Shown: one piece after another, positions 6,046 to 12,749 of the stretch | Numbering within the stretch: the first letter of the stretch is position 1 | Layout: each line of letters starts with the position of its first letter | Source: an uncultured Litorilinea sp. | Lineage (GTDB): Bacteria > Chloroflexota > Anaerolineae > Caldilineales > Caldilineaceae | DNA: 13,347 nucleotides | Assembly (NCBI GenBank): GCA_937922105.1 | Contig: CAKZVN010000086.1 | Coordinates: 1-13,347, forward strand | Direction of reading: 5' to 3' | Notes under the pieces: generated by a model | What the model saw: only the letters and a program-made list of their open reading frames with translations | What the model was told of the DNA's origin: nothing | The model's database searches: none | Made by a program: the position numbers and the translations under genes

Positions 6046-6894
6046 TTACTCGCCGGCGTGGGCAATGGTGCGCACGCTCTTTTGCAACTCCTCGCGGTCG
6101 AAGATCCTCTTCCAGTCCTCGCGGAAGATCAAGGGCTTGGCCTGCTCCACAGCCAATTTGGCCCCGTCCGAGAAGGGGAAACCCGCCTCGTCGAAGATGA
6201 TCGCCAACTCGGTGCGGATGTGTCCCAAGAGGAAATCGCGCGCCGCCGCCGCAGGCACGCCCATGCGGATCACCTCGTCCATGCCCTCGCGGATGATGGT
6301 GATACAGGTCGCCGCCAGTGTCTCCGCCAGCGCCGGTTCCAGGATCGCCATTTGCTCGGTCGTCACCCGGTGCGACGCAATGATGGGGCCGTACATAGCC
6401 TTCGCCAACGCCTCGCCTTTGGCGTAATCCTCCTCCGGTCCCTGGTGCAGCGCCGAGACAATGCTCTGCGCGGCATGGACCCCGCCGAACCAATCGCGGC
6501 GCGCCAACGGGTCCGACTCCTCTTGGAAGACCGACGGGTGGCACGGGTGGGTGATAAAGTAGGTGATGTCCTTGCGCTCCGGCAAGACCCCGGCATAGCC
6601 CGCAGCCGGGTCCAGCCCTACCACCATGGTCCCGCTGCGCAGTTTGGGCACGATGTCGTCGCAGATGCGCCCGATCAACGCATCGGGCACAGCCAACACC
6701 ACGATGTCGGCTTGGGCGAGCGCCTCGTCTTGGGGCGTGATTTGCAAGCCCTGCTCAGCCAGGGCTTGGATGCCGCGCGGACTCACCTCCACATAGAGCA
6801 CACGGTACTCCGGAAATTTCAACAAATTGTTGGTGACGCGACGGCCCATCTTGCCGCCCGCGCCCATCAACGCCACGGTAATCTGCTCGCTCAT
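6046..6894 (-). CDS. apnO: ApnO-like D-apionate oxidoisomerase (Rossmann plus phosphogluconate-dehydrogenase-like C-terminal domain)
   Basis: Proposed to oxidise D-apionate with NAD and move a hydroxymethyl group, giving 3-oxo-isoapionate. The protein has 282 residues. The Rossmann fold begins ITVALMGAGGKMGRRV (GxGGxMG at 11-17) and includes ADIVVLAVPDALIG (62-75). A conserved FITHPCHPSVF segment (113-123) follows. The C-terminal half is helical and of the 6-phosphogluconate-dehydrogenase C-terminal type, with TTEQMAILEPALAET (178-192) and REGMDEVIRMGVP (202-214). This two-domain layout is that of ApnO proteins. The start is fixed by AGGAGG six bases upstream and by the ATGA overlap with the stop of the kinase gene, which implies translational coupling. 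The family call rests strongly on the neighbours, an OiaK-like kinase and a RuBisCO-like protein. Oxidation of a related branched or C4/C5 acid is the main alternative. Confidence 0.75.
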   Translation of the reverse strand: MSEQITVALMGAGGKMGRRVTNNLLKFPEYRVLYVEVSPRGIQALAEQGLQITPQDEALAQADIVVLAVPDALIGRICDDIVPKLRSGTMVVGLDPAAGYAGVLPERKDITYFITHPCHPSVFQEESDPLARRDWFGGVHAAQSIVSALHQGPEEDYAKGEALAKAMYGPIIASHRVTTEQMAILEPALAETLAATCITIIREGMDEVIRMGVPAAAARDFLLGHIRTELAIIFDEAGFPFSDGAKLAVEQAKPLIFREDWKRIFDREELQKSVRTIAHAGE

Positions 6895-8252
6895 TGCCGT
6901 CCTCCTCGGCGGATTTGTTCAAAATAATCGGCTTGGCCGTTTTGGCCCCCCTTGAGTGAAATTTCCAGCCCGTTGAACGCAGGCACGCTGGAATGCGCGC
7001 GGCAGAGCGGCGCGCCCGGCGCCACCGGCGTCGCCATCTCCAGCGCGTAAATCCCCAACGCGCGCGCCACATAACCTGACGTATCACCCCCCGCCACGCA
7101 CACGCGACGCAGCCCGGTCGTCGCCACGATGCGCGCCAAGATTTCGCCCTGGGCGCGCGCCAAGCGTTGCCCGACCTCGTGGTCGGGAATGCCCAACTGT
7201 CGCGCGCGGGTGCGCGTCGTCGCCAGCGCCGGGTCGTCCGGGCCGCGCGCGGCATAGAGCACCACGCTTGCGCCCCGCCCCAGCGCTTCCAGCGCAGCCG
7301 CCACCGCAAATTCCCGGGCTGCATCCGCATAGGTCGGGTCTATAAGCGCGGGGGCATCCACCCGGATCCCTGCATACCCCCGCTCGATGGCGGCGGCAAT
7401 CTGGGCGGCAGTGGTGGGCGCGGCGCTCCCCGCCATCACCACCACCTGTGCCACGACCGGCGGCGCGGGCGGCGGTACCATCGGCGTCAGCAACCCCGCG
7501 CGGCGCAGATACGCCGTCAACGCATATTCCACGCCCGACGACCCCACCACAAACTGCCCGCGCGCCGCGCACCGTTCCCACAAAACGCGCCCGATTGCGA
7601 CCAGATGAGTCTCATCTACGGTGTCGAACAGAATAATTTCGACCCCCTGGGCACGCAGACGCTCGATGGTGGCGTCCAGGTCGGCTGCGGGCTGCGCCAG
7701 CGCCAACAGGTCCACCAGGCCGATGGACTTGGTAGTCTGCAACGCCAGATGGCGGCGTAGGTCGCTCTCGGTCATGGGCGTGATGGGGTGGCGGCTCATG
7801 GTCGGATGGCGGTCCAGCCGGTAGGTCTCGCTGCCCACCCCGGCAAAGAGATTGCCGAAGACCACATAGCGTTTGAGGACAGGCGCAGCCACCACCAGCG
7901 GCACAAAAGCCGAGCGCAGAATCGCCTGTCCAATGTTAATGGCGTGACCGATGCTGCCCGTGGTGGGCGACGAATCAAACGTCGAGCAGACCTTATAATG
8001 CACAAAGCGCGCGCCGATCTCGGCCAATCGTGTAAAAGCCGGGACCAACTCCGCATCCATTTGCGCGGGACTCATGGAACGGCTGATGCCGGCAATCCCG
8101 AAGGCACGACAGCCGGCAAACTCGGCCAAATGCGCGTCGGTCGGCGGCTGAAGGAAGAGCACCGTGGGCACGCCACCCAGCGTCAAGGCCTCCATCACGT
8201 CCGTGGAGCCGGTGAGGTCGTCGCCGTAATAGCTCAAGAGCCGGTCGCTCAT
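6891..8252 (-). CDS. oiaK: OiaK-like four-carbon acid sugar kinase family (DUF1537) kinase
   Basis: A 453-residue cytoplasmic ATP-dependent kinase that, in this setting, should phosphorylate 3-oxo-isoapionate to its 4-phosphate. The N-terminal substrate domain has YYGDDLTGSTDVMEAL (8-23), KVCSTFDSSPTTGSIG (87-102) and the HPITPMTESDL motif (155-165). The C-terminal nucleotide domain has VVGSSGVEYAL (235-245), VCVAGGDTSGYVARALGI (384-401, with the conserved GGDT at 388-391) and the family's LKGGQNG near the end (433-439). All hallmarks of a working DUF1537 kinase are present. The start at 8252 is set by the family alignment and by an ATGA overlap with the stop of the RuBisCO-like gene; the longer in-frame reading upstream to 8570 lies inside that gene. 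Kinases of this family act on several acids (erythronate, threonate, dehydro-derivatives), so the substrate is inferred from context. Confidence 0.82.
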   Translation of the reverse strand: MSDRLLSYYGDDLTGSTDVMEALTLGGVPTVLFLQPPTDAHLAEFAGCRAFGIAGISRSMSPAQMDAELVPAFTRLAEIGARFVHYKVCSTFDSSPTTGSIGHAINIGQAILRSAFVPLVVAAPVLKRYVVFGNLFAGVGSETYRLDRHPTMSRHPITPMTESDLRRHLALQTTKSIGLVDLLALAQPAADLDATIERLRAQGVEIILFDTVDETHLVAIGRVLWERCAARGQFVVGSSGVEYALTAYLRRAGLLTPMVPPPAPPVVAQVVVMAGSAAPTTAAQIAAAIERGYAGIRVDAPALIDPTYADAAREFAVAAALEALGRGASVVLYAARGPDDPALATTRTRARQLGIPDHEVGQRLARAQGEILARIVATTGLRRVCVAGGDTSGYVARALGIYALEMATPVAPGAPLCRAHSSVPAFNGLEISLKGGQNGQADYFEQIRRGGRQ

Positions 8253-9517
8253 GCACCGCCTCGCCCAAAGAACTCCAGCGCAGCCGCCAGTTCCGGATGC
8301 GTGCGCGCGTAGTCGGCTGCAGGAATGCCGGCAACCGCCGCTGCCCAGGCTTGTTGCATGGCAGCCGCGCCCGCTGCGGGGCCGCCGGGATGAGCCATGA
8401 TCCCGCCACCCGCCAAATGCATCAAGTCCACACTCTGCAAGGCTGCATAGGTGTCGGCGGCTTGGTCCGCCCATTGGCCCGACGAAAAGACCGGCATCAC
8501 CGGCGGGCTGCTCGCCAACGGCGTGAGACAAGTGCGCGCCGCCTCGATCACCGACGCGTCCGATTCGCAAAATTTATTGCGTAACCCATTGACGTGCAGA
8601 TGGTCCGCGCCTGCCAAGCGCCAAAACTTCTGCCACGCCACATACGAGAAGCCCAACAACGGGTGACGGCTTAGCGCACCCCATCCATTGCGATGACCGT
8701 GAATAGGCAATTGGCTGTGTTTACGCAGTGCCAGTAACCCGGTCAACCCCACGCTATTCAGGCTGACCATGATGCAGGTCCCACCCGCAGCCAACACCGT
8801 GTCATGATGGCGCAGCATGGACTCCAGGTCGTCGGTGATGTTGAAAGCGACCATCACCGGCTTGCCGGTGCGCTGGGCGTGCTCGCGCACCACCGCCATC
8901 ACCGCGTCCACGCGCGCCGCCAGCGGCGCATAGGGCGGGTTTGCCATCAGTTCATCGTCTTTAACAAAGTCCAGCCCGGCTTCCGCCAGCGTCTTGACCA
9001 GGGCTGCGGTCTCGGCGGGGGCCAAGCCCACGCTGGGCTTGATGATGGTGCCGATGAGCGGCCTGTCATAGACGCCCGCCAAGCGCCGCGTCCCTGCCAC
9101 GCCGAACTGCGGTCCCGGTTGCGCTGCCACAAAAGCCGCCGGCAATTCCATATCCAATAGGCGCAGCCCGGAAAAGGGCGACAACTCGAAGAGGTTGCCC
9201 GCCACCAACGTCAGCAGATTGGGCAAGGAGGGGCCGATGTTGTCCGGCGGGAAGGAAAGCGTCACCTGGGCGCGACGATAGACCGGCGCCGCCTGCCCCC
9301 TGGGCGGCTTAGACCCCGGCAGGCTCGGCGCAGCAACCGTCTCCAGTTCCACAATACGCTCGACCTGCGCGCCGAAACGCGCCACCAACTCCGGCGTCTC
9401 CCTCGGCACCGCCACAAAAGTCCCGGAGGATTGCTCACCCGCCATGATCGCGGCAGCCTTCTCCAACGGATGGGCCGTCTCGATCAGATAGACCGCGCGG
9501 ATACGCTCGTCGCCCAT
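8249..9517 (-). CDS. oiaX: RuBisCO-like protein, OiaX-type (3-oxo-isoapionate-4-phosphate transcarboxylase/hydrolase or decarboxylase)
   Basis: A 422-residue RuBisCO large-subunit homologue. The N-terminal domain has the family's EQSSGTFVAVPRET (28-41) and PDNIGPSLPNLLTLVAGNLFE (91-111). The barrel keeps Lys160 in GTIIKPSVGL and the carbamylated-lysine motif KDDE (Lys186, Asp188, Glu189). It also keeps HGHRNGWG (273-280), HLHVNGLRNKF (306-316, loop 6 region), SSGQW (345-349) and the phosphate-binding GGGIMAHPGG (370-379). The metal-binding residues are therefore intact. It is not a CO2-fixing RuBisCO: it is shorter than the usual 450-480 residues, the KPKLGLS motif reads KPSVGL, and there is no small-subunit gene. 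In apiose pathways such proteins convert 3-oxo-isoapionate-4-phosphate to 3-phosphoglycerate plus glycolate, or decarboxylate it; sequence alone does not tell me which. It is the first gene of the operon. Confidence 0.8.
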   Translation of the reverse strand: MGDERIRAVYLIETAHPLEKAAAIMAGEQSSGTFVAVPRETPELVARFGAQVERIVELETVAAPSLPGSKPPRGQAAPVYRRAQVTLSFPPDNIGPSLPNLLTLVAGNLFELSPFSGLRLLDMELPAAFVAAQPGPQFGVAGTRRLAGVYDRPLIGTIIKPSVGLAPAETAALVKTLAEAGLDFVKDDELMANPPYAPLAARVDAVMAVVREHAQRTGKPVMVAFNITDDLESMLRHHDTVLAAGGTCIMVSLNSVGLTGLLALRKHSQLPIHGHRNGWGALSRHPLLGFSYVAWQKFWRLAGADHLHVNGLRNKFCESDASVIEAARTCLTPLASSPPVMPVFSSGQWADQAADTYAALQSVDLMHLAGGGIMAHPGGPAAGAAAMQQAWAAAVAGIPAADYARTHPELAAALEFFGRGGA

Positions 9518-9541
9518 GACGCTCGCTTGTCCCTTTCACCT

Positions 9542-9575
9542 ACCGATGGAATCGGTTGGGAGAGCAAACAACCGA
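9542..9575. promoter_or_regulatory. Two mutually exclusive hairpins in the RuBisCO-like gene leader
   Basis: ACCGAT-GGA-ATCGGT (9542-9556) is a perfect 6-bp stem. TCGGTTG (9552-9558) with CAACCGA (9569-9575) is a perfect 7-bp stem. They share bases 9552-9556, so only one can form at a time. Both lie 25-58 bases upstream of the RuBisCO-like start codon on the minus strand. An attenuator-like switch or overlapping operator half-sites are possible; chance is not excluded. Confidence 0.4.
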
Positions 9576-9608
9576 CCGCCATCCCAGAAGCTGCTTCCGG
9601 GATGGCGG
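9576..9608 (-). terminator. Strong hairpin after hflC, likely terminator
   Basis: CCGCCATCCC (9576-9585) pairs perfectly with GGGATGGCGG (9599-9608). After one mismatch, GAAG/CTTC extends the stem to a 3-base loop. It begins 50 bases past the hflC stop on the minus strand, and the sequence that follows (GGTCGGTTGTTTGC) is only mildly T-rich. It probably separates hflKC from the RuBisCO-like operon, or reduces read-through into it. Confidence 0.55.
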
Positions 9609-9658
9609 CGATCCATGAATAGGTACTACTTCTGCAAATCGCTTGGCAACACTTGCAT

Positions 9659-10534
9659 CTACTCGCGCGCGAGCAGGTCCTTATTCAATAGATAGCGGAA
9701 GAACTCGCTATCCACCGGCACCACCAAGCGGTCGCCGGACTTGAGCACCACATCATAGGCCTGTAACCGGCGCAAGAACGAGTAGAACTCCGGATCGCGA
9801 CTGAGCGCCTCAGAAAAGATGCGGATAGCCTCGGCCTCGCCCTCACCGCGCAGTCGCTGGGCCTGTTGCTCGCCTTCGGCGGTGGTGACCGCGCTTTCGC
9901 GATCAGCCTGGGCGCGGATGATGTTGCCCTGCTCCTCGCCCTCGGCGCGCAGGAGGGCAGATTCACGTTGGCGCTCGGCGCGCATGCGGTCGAAGACGCT
10001 CTGCTCCACTTCACGCGGGAGATCGGCGCGTTTGGTGCGCACATCTACCACGTGAATCCCGAACTCGGCAGCCGTGCGTCGCGCCGATTCGGCGACACGC
10101 TCTTCGATGGCCTCACGCTGGGCCGCAATCACATCAAAGAAACCCACGGACGCCAGCTCACGGCGCAGTTCCGAGAAAACGATGTCGTCTAGACGGGCAC
10201 GCGCGCCAGCCTCGGTGCGCACAGCCTTAAAGAAGGTGAGCGGATCGTCAATCCGCCAGCGCGTCACATGGTCCACCACTAGACGCTTCTTGTCCGAAGT
10301 CAGATATTCCTGGGGCGGCGCATCGCTGGAAAGCACACGCTTGTCGAACTTAATCACGTTTTGGATGAACGGGACCTTGAAGGTCAGACCGGGTTCGCGC
10401 ACAATCGCCACCGGATCACCGAATTGCAAGATGATCGCCTGCTCGGTCTCATCCACGATGAAGACCGCCTGGGGAATCAGGATCAAACCGACCACGACGA
10501 CCACGACAACGATGGGGAGAATTAGGTTACGCAT
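9659..10534 (-). CDS. hflC: HflC, SPFH-domain modulator of FtsH protease
   Basis: A 291-residue membrane-anchored SPFH/prohibitin-family protein. Together with HflK it forms a membrane complex that surrounds and modulates the FtsH protease. The N-terminus is a single membrane segment, PIVVVVVVVGLILIPQAVF (about 7-25), followed directly by the conserved VDETEQAIILQFGDP. The SPFH body includes GLTFKVPFIQNVIKFDKR (49-66). A long charged Ala/Glu/Arg/Gln coiled-coil region (roughly 165-240, with RAEGEEQGNIIRAQADRE) precedes the usual C-terminal YDVVLKSGDRLVVPVDSEFF. All parts of a full-length HflC are present. It begins three bases after the hflK stop, with AGGGGG as Shine-Dalgarno inside the hflK end. 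The valine run comes from a GAC/GTC-rich low-complexity DNA stretch near 10495-10515. An FtsH gene is not in the window. Confidence 0.93.
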   Translation of the reverse strand: MRNLILPIVVVVVVVGLILIPQAVFIVDETEQAIILQFGDPVAIVREPGLTFKVPFIQNVIKFDKRVLSSDAPPQEYLTSDKKRLVVDHVTRWRIDDPLTFFKAVRTEAGARARLDDIVFSELRRELASVGFFDVIAAQREAIEERVAESARRTAAEFGIHVVDVRTKRADLPREVEQSVFDRMRAERQRESALLRAEGEEQGNIIRAQADRESAVTTAEGEQQAQRLRGEGEAEAIRIFSEALSRDPEFYSFLRRLQAYDVVLKSGDRLVVPVDSEFFRYLLNKDLLARE

Positions 10535-10537
10535 GGC

Positions 10538-11560
10538 TTAGTCCCCCTGCGTGCTTGCCGCGGCGGCGCGCGGGGTGGTAGTGGTATTGGTCTCGGTGAG
10601 GGGAAGGAAGGGCAACACTTGCCCGCCCACTGTCTCCCGATCCAACAGGATCAAGTCCACATCGCGCAGCACCCGCTCCAACGCCTCGATGTGCAGGCGT
10701 TCGCGCGTCGTCTCGGGCGCCATCTGATACGCGGTCAAGACCGAGAGGAAGCGCTCGCTTTCACCCTGCGCGCGCAGGATTTCGCGATCACGGAACGCGG
10801 TCGCCTCCTCGATCAGGCGCTGGCGTTCACCGCGGGCGCGCGGCACCACGTCATTGGCATAGGCCTGCGCCTCGTTGATGCGCCGCTCCTTGTCCGCTTG
10901 GGCGCGCACCACCTCTTGGAAGGCATCGCGTACCTCCTCCGGCGGGTCTGCCACCTGCAAGCGCACATCCGTCACCAGGATGCCCGTGCCGTAGTCCTCC
11001 ATCAGCCGTGACAGGAAGACGCGTGTCTCGTCCTGCACGCGCGCACGCTCCTCGGTGATCACGGCGTCAATGGTCATTTGGCCCACCGCGCTGCGCAGGG
11101 CTACCTCGGCGCTGGTCACCAGCACCGTCTCCGGGAACTGGACATTGAACACAAAATCTCGCGAATTGCCGACCCGATATTGGATCAACAATTCCACCTG
11201 GACGATATTCTCGTCCCGCGTCAGCATGAGTGCCTCATTGAGGATTTGCTCTTTGCCGCCGCGTGCATTGGTCCGAAAACCAATCTCGGCGCGACGGATG
11301 CCTTGCACATCCACAATGGTCACCTGTTGGAAGGGCCAGGGCAGATGATAGTTCAACCCGGACCCGGTCACGTTGGTGAAACGACCAAACGTGCGGACCA
11401 CACCTTCTTCACCCGGTTGGACAATGTAGATGCCCGAGCCGAGCCAAAGCAGAATTAGCGCCGCCACAATGCCAATGGAGACGAGCCTGCTGCGGCCTGC
11501 CAGCCTGCGGGCGAGTTCATCCTGCAACTCGTCCAAGGGGTTGCCACGATTGTACGACAA
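10538..11560 (-). CDS. hflK: HflK, SPFH-domain modulator of FtsH protease (TTG start)
   Basis: The partner of HflC: a 340-residue membrane protein with a short cytoplasmic N-terminus beginning SYNRGNPLDELQDELARRL. It has one membrane helix (about 26-46), then VQPGEEGVVRTFGRF (48-61), GLNYHLPWPFQQV (68-80), the SPFH domain and a long coiled-coil with EVVRAQADKERRINEAQAY. The tail is Thr/Ala-rich. The start is chosen as TTG at 11560: AAAGGAAG precedes it by five bases, and the protein then opens with the RGNP sequence expected for HflK. The first ATG in frame (11653) would add 31 residues unlike the family and lacks a Shine-Dalgarno. The gene leads the hflK-hflC operon, with an extended -10 promoter about 140 bases upstream. 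The family call is firm; the start is likely. Confidence 0.92.
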   Translation of the reverse strand: MSYNRGNPLDELQDELARRLAGRSRLVSIGIVAALILLWLGSGIYIVQPGEEGVVRTFGRFTNVTGSGLNYHLPWPFQQVTIVDVQGIRRAEIGFRTNARGGKEQILNEALMLTRDENIVQVELLIQYRVGNSRDFVFNVQFPETVLVTSAEVALRSAVGQMTIDAVITEERARVQDETRVFLSRLMEDYGTGILVTDVRLQVADPPEEVRDAFQEVVRAQADKERRINEAQAYANDVVPRARGERQRLIEEATAFRDREILRAQGESERFLSVLTAYQMAPETTRERLHIEALERVLRDVDLILLDRETVGGQVLPFLPLTETNTTTTPRAAAASTQGD

Positions 11561-11676
11561 TGGAGCTTCCTTTCGGTTAACGGGGGACAGCCGCTTATGG
11601 ATGGAGACGCTGCACACCAGCGCCCGCCGCAGGCAGGTGTGTGCAACGGTCAATTGTGGTGTGGATTGTTGCCCAC

Positions 11677-11695
11677 AGCACTGTAGTGTAGTGCT
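11677..11695. promoter_or_regulatory. Palindrome AGCACT-N7-AGTGCT just after the hflK transcription start
   Basis: AGCACT (11677-11682) and AGTGCT (11690-11695) form a perfect 6-bp inverted repeat. It would fall in the first about 20 transcribed bases if the promoter at 11704-11712 is used. Either a repressor site or a 5' mRNA hairpin would fit. Confidence 0.3.
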
Positions 11696-11703
11696 TGGCC
11701 TGG

Positions 11704-11712
11704 ATTATAGCA
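11704..11712 (-). promoter_or_regulatory. hflK: Extended -10 promoter of hflKC
   Basis: The minus strand reads TGCTATAAT, a perfect TATAAT with the TGN extension that makes a -35 box dispensable. No TTGACA-like hexamer is found at 15-19 bases upstream, which fits an extended -10 promoter. It predicts a leader of roughly 135-140 bases before the TTG start at 11560. Confidence 0.6.
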
Positions 11713-11723
11713 TAGAAGCGCCT

Positions 11724-11746
11724 AGGCAGTGTGAGCGGCACTGCCT
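11724..11746. promoter_or_regulatory. 8-bp hairpin/palindrome upstream of the hflK -10 box
   Basis: AGGCAGTG (11724-11731) and CACTGCCT (11739-11746) form a perfect 8-bp stem with a 7-base loop, followed by TTT on the plus strand. It covers the -35 region of the hflK promoter and lies about 55 bases past the stop of the SDR gene. It could be a regulator site or a weak terminator for the SDR transcript, although on that strand there is no U-run. Confidence 0.4.
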
Positions 11747-11801
11747 TTTGACGCTATCTCTTCACCCGTTCATCTCAGCGACGGTGCGCCCCGTCCCGCG
11801 G

Positions 11802-12629
11802 CTATTCCCCCGGCAGGCGAATATCCGGGTTCGCGCGCGTATAGCGCGCCTGGGCGTAACCGAAATTCTCCTGCAACTGGATGGTCATGCCGCCGTCCAC
11901 CACCAGCGCGTGCCCGGTGATGAACGCGGCCTCCTCCGAAGCCAGGAACCGCACTGCGTGCGCGATGTCGTCGGGCGTGCCCGTGCGCCCGATGGGGTAT
12001 TGGGCCTTCACCAGACCATAGAGCGTTTCATGGCCGCGCCAACGCTGCGCCATGCGCTCGGTGACAATATGGCCCGGACAAATGGCATTGACGCGAATGC
12101 CTTGCGGGCCGAAGTCAATCGCCATCTGCTTGGTCATGGCGATCACCGCGGCCTTGCCCGTCTCATACGCCAGCGTCGCCGGGGCCATCAGAAAGCCGTG
12201 CACCGACGCAATGTTGATGATGCTGCCGCCCTCCTTCATCTCCGGCACCGCGGCGCGCACAGCCCACACCAACGACTTGACCATGATCGTGAGGGCATAA
12301 TCCAGCGCGCTGTCGCTGATGGTCAACGCGCTGCCGTCCGGCTCTTTGCGGTTATAGGCGTTGTTGACCAAAATATCCAGCCGCCCGAAGCGGCTCACCG
12401 CGTCGGCGACCATGGCACGAACCTGCTCCGGGTCGCTCACATCATAGCGTCCCGCCGCCGCGCGACCGCCTGCCGCCTCAATACGCGCCACATTGGCCTC
12501 GGCCGCGGCCAAGTCCACATCGGCGACCAAGACCCGCGCGCCGTGCGCTGCCAATTGTCGCGCCGACGCGCCCCCGATCCCCATCGCGCCCCCGGTGACA
12601 ATCGCCACCTTGTCGCGCAACGTCTCCAT
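11802..12629 (-). CDS. SDR-family NAD(P)-dependent oxidoreductase
   Basis: A 275-residue classical short-chain dehydrogenase/reductase that interconverts an alcohol and a ketone with NAD(P). It has the cofactor loop TGGAMGIG (12-19), DVS at 63-65, NNAYN at 89-93 (family NNAG), catalytic Ser142 in NIASVHG, and the YxxxK pair Tyr155/Lys159 in YETGK. Then come RVNAICPGHIVTERM and the C-terminal VVDGGMTI. Asp38 after the second strand (VADVD) suggests NAD rather than NADP. The usual Asn of the helix-4 NxxG position appears to be Met116. The start is chosen at 12629, with GAGGAG just upstream; a longer reading to 12683 adds 18 residues outside the fold. A PhyH-family dioxygenase gene lies 120 bp upstream on the same strand. 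Substrate unknown; sugar or sugar-acid dehydrogenation would fit the neighbourhood. Confidence 0.9.
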   Translation of the reverse strand: METLRDKVAIVTGGAMGIGGASARQLAAHGARVLVADVDLAAAEANVARIEAAGGRAAAGRYDVSDPEQVRAMVADAVSRFGRLDILVNNAYNRKEPDGSALTISDSALDYALTIMVKSLVWAVRAAVPEMKEGGSIINIASVHGFLMAPATLAYETGKAAVIAMTKQMAIDFGPQGIRVNAICPGHIVTERMAQRWRGHETLYGLVKAQYPIGRTGTPDDIAHAVRFLASEEAAFITGHALVVDGGMTIQLQENFGYAQARYTRANPDIRLPGE

Positions 12630-12656
12630 GATGCTCCTCGCTTCTCGCCAAACAGG

Positions 12657-12692
12657 GCATGCGCCATTCCCAGCCGCGGGCATGGCGCATGC
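12657..12692. promoter_or_regulatory. Perfect 11-bp inverted repeat between the PhyH and SDR genes
   Basis: GCATGCGCCAT (12657-12667) and ATGGCGCATGC (12682-12692) are exactly complementary around a 14-base centre. It lies in the 120-bp gap, 27 bases upstream of the SDR start codon. It could be a terminator for the PhyH gene (no U-run follows on the minus strand), an operator for the SDR gene, or an mRNA structure in its leader. Confidence 0.5.
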
Positions 12693-12749
12693 ATCGAATA
12701 GAGTAACGCGCGTATCCGACGCGCAATGGTCCAGCCAGGAGGAAAGCCC

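Noticed and set aside
5896..6927. A 343-codon plus-strand open frame over the apnO-like gene
   Set aside because: It is the antisense shadow of a clear two-domain enzyme with a Shine-Dalgarno and coupled start; its translation is Arg/His/Gln-rich and low in family resemblance, as expected for a GC-rich antisense frame.
8253..8570. A longer start for the DUF1537 kinase
   Set aside because: It lies inside the RuBisCO-like gene in another frame; the family N-terminus (YYGDDLTG) begins right after the ATG at 8252.
8249..9517. A true CO2-fixing RuBisCO large subunit
   Set aside because: The protein is only 422 residues, the KPKLGLS motif is changed to KPSVGL, there is no small-subunit or phosphoribulokinase gene, and it is tied to a sugar-acid kinase.
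11561..11653. An ATG start for hflK 31 codons upstream
   Set aside because: No Shine-Dalgarno, residues unlike any HflK, and a better TTG start with Shine-Dalgarno at 11560.
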